A DNA stretch of 37,939 nt from assembly GCA_014695175.1 (NCBI GenBank), contig JACJNV010000101.1:1-37939 (forward strand). The letters run 5' to 3'. Shown piece after piece: positions 34,209-37,939 of the stretch. Numbering within the stretch: position 1 is the stretch's first letter; every line of letters starts with the position of its first letter. This stretch comes from Microcoleus sp. FACHB-DQ6 (lineage in GTDB: Bacteria; Cyanobacteriota; Cyanobacteriia; Cyanobacteriales; Microcoleaceae). Under the pieces are notes generated by a model. It was not told the origin of the DNA. It made no database searches and saw only the letters and a list, made by a program, of their open reading frames with translations. The position numbers and the translations under genes are program-made.

Positions 34209-35974
34209 GCCGATCGCACCTCTGTTTTAATTGCTAAACGCGCCAGTCCGAAACACAGAAAAGCATTGACTATCAAAAATGTTTGTGCTACCAAACCAGT
34301 GCCCAATCCCCAGACTGCGGGAGACACAAAAGCATTCACCGCTAAACTGCTGGCAAAACCGATCGAAATTGCGATCGCGATCCACTTCCACTGTTGATGT
34401 CCCAACAGCAAAGCAATCAAAATCCCAGGAATCAAAACGCTAGCAAAAAAGGGATTCAGCATACTGCTGCCATTAATTGCACCGCCGAGCTCGGGAATAG
34501 AACTGCCCATCACCCGCATCGGCCACTGCGGCAAGTCAAATACAAACAAGTTCCGCAGGAAAAAGAACCCAGAACTACCAGCCATCAAGCCGCCGGAAAA
34601 GCCCCAAGTCCACTGGAACGGAAAATAATTCCGCATAAAGAAAGCCAGCAGGTAAGAACCGAGCACCATTGCAATTTTAGGCAACAGGGCGACTGCACCG
34701 CCGTCAATCCAAAAGCGGGGGTTGAGATAGTCGTTATCGCGCAGCCAGCGGAAGAAATCGCGGAAGTTGATTTGTCCGCGCTGGGCTAGCTGAACTGCTG
34801 CGGCTGCGTCTAGGTGTCCCGAACCAAAATGGTTTAACGGATCTTCAGTGACCTTTCGCGAGGACTGCAAGAGTACGCTGCGAATTTCGTCTGGTTCTGT
34901 GATGCCGGACGCCTTGACAAGGGCTGCAACGGCTGCAACGTGGGGAGAAGCCATGCTAGTGCCTTGGTAGCCTTCAAAGACTTCGGCGCCGGTTTCCGGG
35001 TCGATCGTACTTTGCAGGATTTTGCCCATTTCAGAACCGCCGGGGGCTGCAATGTCAACCCCTGCGCCGAAATTGGAATAAGTGGCTTTTTCGTCGTCGG
35101 GGCCGAGGGCGGAAACGCCGATGACGTGGGGATAGCGGGCGGGATAGGAAGCGGAACTGTCGCCGGAGTTGCCGGCGGCTGCGATGATGACAACGCCTTT
35201 AGAGTGGGCGTAGTCGATCGCCTCTTCCATTAACTGACTTTCGCCACCGCCACCTAAACTCATGTTAATGACATCTGCGCCGTTGTCAGCAGCAAATTTA
35301 ATTGCTTCGGCGATGTCGGAAACCGTGCCGCCACCGCTGCCGCTTAACACTTTTAGCGGCATTAAAGCTGCTTCGTAGGCGATGCCCGCAACGCCGTAAT
35401 TGTTGTTAGTTGATTGGGCGACAGTACCTGCGACGTGAGTGCCGTGGCCGTTGTCATCGTAGGCTTCGGCGCGATCGTTTACAAAGTCGTAGCCCGGTAC
35501 AAATTTGGTTTCTTTTAAGTCAGCGACTGGAGTAATACCCGTGTCAATTATCGCTACTGTTGTGCCGCTGCCTTTGGTTTCGTTCCAGGCAGATTCTACG
35601 TTGATACTGCGGAGATTCCACTGCTTGGTATACATGGGGTCGTTGGGAATCTCGAAAGCGCTGTAGACGTAGTTCGGTTCAATGTATTCGGTATCTTTAG
35701 CCAAATTTGATTTTTTCAGGGCGTTTAGCAAAGTGCGATCGCCCTTAACTACATATACATTGTCGCCCGCTGAGAATTCGCTGTTGAGTTGGGGTGCGAC
35801 TTGGTACTGTTGGGCGATCGCATTTACTTCTTTCGCAATCTCAGCAGCACCCAAATCTTCGCGGAAATCCAGCACAATCGAGTCGTAAGTGCCTTGAGTA
35901 GCAAGTCCTGGGAAATTAGAAATCGCCCAGCCGAGCCCGATTAAAAATAAGCACAGAAGGAAAAACTTTTTCAT
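34205..35974 (-). CDS. Membrane-anchored subtilisin-like (S8) serine protease with multi-TM C-terminal domain
   Basis: From ATG at 35974 the product has 589 residues. A signal or anchor segment (FFLLCLFLIGLGWAIS, about 4-19) and an inhibitor-I9-like prosegment precede the S8 domain. The catalytic triad is visible: Asp144 in AIIDTGI, His177 in NGHGTHVAG and Ser340 in GTSMASPHVA, with oxyanion Asn269 in AAAGNSG. After about residue 395 a further domain contains four to five hydrophobic segments (about 430-447, 456-476, 508-525, 530-555, 557-580), unusual for this family. The frame extends to 36115, but those 47 extra residues precede the obvious signal and are rejected. The substrate is unknown. 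Confidence 0.9.
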   Translation of the reverse strand: MKKFFLLCLFLIGLGWAISNFPGLATQGTYDSIVLDFREDLGAAEIAKEVNAIAQQYQVAPQLNSEFSAGDNVYVVKGDRTLLNALKKSNLAKDTEYIEPNYVYSAFEIPNDPMYTKQWNLRSINVESAWNETKGSGTTVAIIDTGITPVADLKETKFVPGYDFVNDRAEAYDDNGHGTHVAGTVAQSTNNNYGVAGIAYEAALMPLKVLSGSGGGTVSDIAEAIKFAADNGADVINMSLGGGGESQLMEEAIDYAHSKGVVIIAAAGNSGDSSASYPARYPHVIGVSALGPDDEKATYSNFGAGVDIAAPGGSEMGKILQSTIDPETGAEVFEGYQGTSMASPHVAAVAALVKASGITEPDEIRSVLLQSSRKVTEDPLNHFGSGHLDAAAAVQLAQRGQINFRDFFRWLRDNDYLNPRFWIDGGAVALLPKIAMVLGSYLLAFFMRNYFPFQWTWGFSGGLMAGSSGFFFLRNLFVFDLPQWPMRVMGSSIPELGGAINGSSMLNPFFASVLIPGILIALLLGHQQWKWIAIAISIGFASSLAVNAFVSPAVWGLGTGLVAQTFLIVNAFLCFGLARLAIKTEVRSA

Positions 35975-36228
35975 GGCCGATCGTCCGTTTAGGGAAGGCT
36001 TGTTCACCACAATAACCCAATTTTCACCGCCAGCGCCAGTTTTCCTTGCTGCGACTTGTGGGGATCTCGCACGAGGGCGTTTGGTATTTTTCGGCGGTGG
36101 CTGTTGCTCAATCAAAAATTGCTCTAATTTCTAGTTTAAATTGCAGAGCAAGTTTTAGGACTTCAATTAATTGTATCATTAGAGAAGATGACAAACAGAA
36201 CCTGGACTATTTTCAACAAGGGTATTGC

Positions 36229-36645
36229 ATGGAAAGAGGTTTAATGTGGCTGCCGCTGCTGGCAATTTTTATTTTTCTAGCTTGGGCTGGATGGAACGAG
36301 TATCAAAAGCTGGAAGCGTATCGCGTCTGGGCAGAACAATTCGCTAAAGCCAAGTACGATATTTATGCTGTACTCGGTCAGCAAGAAGACAGTTTAACTT
36401 GGGGAAAACCTACTCGCAGCGGGCCTGTGAATTTGCAAACTTTTTCTTTAAAAGACGTGCAATCGCTGCGGTTGTTAGTCAACTCTCAGGCAGTTGATTT
36501 AGAGTCGCCGCCGAGTTCTGGAAGTCCAATAGCCCTCGAATTTTTGTTGAAAGATGCTGCTGCGGTGCAGGTTCCTTTTACAGAAATTCCTCTAGCGACT
36601 AAATGGGCAAAACACTTGCAGCAAGAATTGCAGCGCTTTAGGTAA
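36229..36645 (+). CDS. Small membrane-anchored protein
   Basis: From ATG at 36229 (AAGGG lies 6 nt upstream) the product has 138 residues. An N-terminal hydrophobic segment (MWLPLLAIFIFLAWAGW) is followed by a soluble domain of about 115 residues with LEAYRVWAEQFAKAKYDIYAVLGQQEDSLTWGKPTRSGP and an alpha/beta pattern. No family was recognised. It lies divergently from the protease gene with 254 nt between starts. A frame start at 36046 would add 61 residues before the anchor and is rejected. Confidence 0.65.
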   Translation: MERGLMWLPLLAIFIFLAWAGWNEYQKLEAYRVWAEQFAKAKYDIYAVLGQQEDSLTWGKPTRSGPVNLQTFSLKDVQSLRLLVNSQAVDLESPPSSGSPIALEFLLKDAAAVQVPFTEIPLATKWAKHLQQELQRFR

Positions 36646-36932
36646 AAGCAGTCTCCGGCGGGGCAGCGTATCAGATATTAACTCGGCTACTTGAAGTTAC
36701 AAAAGTCTGTAAAACTGGTAGTAGAAATAGAACTTACGCAACAAATCCTTTGAACTGCCATCTATAGGAGTAAAGTACCCACGGATCGCCCGGAGGACAT
36801 GAATTCTTGCAGTAAGTAGTAGAAGTAGTGTCCCCGTGCCTAGCCCGCTCGTGTTCCGTGCGTACCTTACAGTTAAAGTTATTGACCAGCGCGTCCTAAA
36901 ACAGCTAAATTGCCAGCCCCCCAATCTGCGGA

Positions 36933-37939
36933 ATGCAAACACAAGAATTTTTACAGCGCTATCAACAGGGAGAGCGCAACTTTGGTCACATTGACCTCAG
37001 CGGCGCTAGTTTAAGCGGTGTTAACCTGCGAGATATAGACCTCACTGGTGCTAACTTGACCGGCGCTAATTTAAGCTGGTCTTTTTTGAGCAATGCCCAG
37101 TTGATAGGGGCTTGTTTGCGCCGCGCGGATCTCCGCAGTGCGGGGCTGGCTGGGGCGAATCTGAGCGGGGCAAATGTGAGCGGGGCAAATCTTGCTAAAG
37201 CGGATTTGCGCCTTGCTTGTTTGGAAGCAGCAGAACTCAATTGGGCCGCGTTCCCCGAAGCGGATTTGGGCGGTGCTAATCTTCAAGGAGTTAAATCTGA
37301 CCAGATTAATTTTGCCGGGGCTAAACTCGACGGCGCGAAGTTGATGGCGGCGGAATTGATGGAGGCGAATCTCAACCGCGCCAGTCTTGTTGGTGCTAAT
37401 TTAACGGGCGCTAATTTGCGGGAAGCGCATTTAGTGGAAGCGAATTTGCGATCGGCAATTTTAATCGGTGTAAATTTGATTGAATCTGACTTGAATGGCG
37501 CTCAAATGCGATCGGCAAATCTGACGGGCGCTGACTTGCACCGAGCTGTGCTGGCGGGGGCGGATTTGACTGAGGCTGTGCTGGATAACGCTGATTTGAG
37601 TCGAGCTAATCTGGCGGGTTCTTATTTATTGAAAGCGAGTTTTAAGAAGGCGCTTTTGCTGCGAGCTAACCTGCAAGGAGTGTATTTGTTGCGGGCGGAT
37701 TTGAGCGAAGCTAATTTGCGTAATGCTGATTTGCAAAAAGCTGATTTGAGCGGCGCTTATTTGATGGATGCGATGTTGGGTGAGGCGGATTTAAGAGAGG
37801 CTTGTTTGATTGAGTGCCGTTTGATTCGGACGAATTTGGAGGGGGCGCAGCTTACGGGCTGCTGCATTCAAAATTGGCAAGTTCAAGATGTCGATCTGTC
37901 GAAAGTTGACTGTCGCTATGTTTTTACTCAGTTTGATTA
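36933..37939 (+). CDS. Pentapeptide-repeat protein, partial at right edge
   Basis: The frame from ATG at 36933 is open to the window end (335 complete codons, then TA). About 55 tandem A(D/N)LxX pentapeptides fill residues 20-310, predicting a right-handed quadrilateral beta-helix. The N-terminus MQTQEFLQRYQQGERNFGHIDL is typical of cyanobacterial members, which lack known enzymatic activity. The end, VDLSKVDCRYVFTQFD, resembles the start of the C-terminal tail of this family, so the protein probably continues beyond the edge. Confidence 0.85.
   Translation, partial: MQTQEFLQRYQQGERNFGHIDLSGASLSGVNLRDIDLTGANLTGANLSWSFLSNAQLIGACLRRADLRSAGLAGANLSGANVSGANLAKADLRLACLEAAELNWAAFPEADLGGANLQGVKSDQINFAGAKLDGAKLMAAELMEANLNRASLVGANLTGANLREAHLVEANLRSAILIGVNLIESDLNGAQMRSANLTGADLHRAVLAGADLTEAVLDNADLSRANLAGSYLLKASFKKALLLRANLQGVYLLRADLSEANLRNADLQKADLSGAYLMDAMLGEADLREACLIECRLIRTNLEGAQLTGCCIQNWQVQDVDLSKVDCRYVFTQFD

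Noticed and set aside
35975-36115. N-terminal extension of the S8 protease
   Set aside because: It lies before an obvious signal or anchor segment and overlaps the promoter region of the divergent gene.
1-37939. tRNA or rRNA genes
   Set aside because: No cloverleaf or conserved rRNA sequence was recognised by eye in the intergenic regions; a tRNAscan run would settle this.

Overview
The window looks like a chromosomal segment of a filamentous cyanobacterium, most like the Oscillatoria/Microcoleus group. The genus is inference. The evidence is very frequent HIP1 octamers (GCGATCGC), arrays of heptamer repeats (STRR), a cyAbrB regulator, and typical cyanobacterial families (CHAT proteins, DUF4168, pentapeptide repeats, large TPR-glycosyltransferases, RTX surface proteins). 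No rRNA, tRNA or CRISPR array was recognised.

Layout. Positions 1-3983 hold the N-terminal 1327 residues of a giant RTX calcium-binding protein on the minus strand, which runs off the left edge. A gene-poor stretch leads to a CHAT (caspase-like) protein at 5660-7360 whose C-terminus appears frameshifted, followed by 1.6 kb without a convincing gene. From 8983 come cyAbrB and recX, then a translationally coupled DoxX/DUF4385 pair (minus), a secreted DUF4168 protein, the urease maturation genes ureE-ureF-ureG, murG (minus), a secreted NTF2-like protein and an SDR oxidoreductase. The ure genes and the SDR gene are separated by heptamer repeats, a MITE-like element lies before the SDR gene, and a dispersed repeat is inserted in frame in ureF.

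Positions 18736-32073 form the most distinctive gene block: a 375-residue RTX protein followed on the same strand by three TPR proteins fused to three different glycosyltransferase families (GT61, GT2-like, GT4-like), then two SAM-dependent methyltransferases. A reasonable but unproven reading is a surface-protein glycosylation cassette, with the RTX protein as a candidate acceptor. In the third TPR gene, HIP1 octamers recur exactly every 102 bp.

Positions 32648-33960 contain the most unusual non-coding structure: nine tandem units of 128-141 bp. Each has a near-invariant core (GTAGATGCACCCTGATTAA) followed by a hairpin and 8-10 T, so each resembles a small RNA gene with its own intrinsic terminator. 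The array lies between a small membrane protein gene and a coupled pair encoding a membrane-anchored subtilisin-like protease with a multi-TM C-terminal domain and a DUF5818-like protein. The right end has a small membrane-anchored protein and a pentapeptide-repeat protein that runs off the edge.
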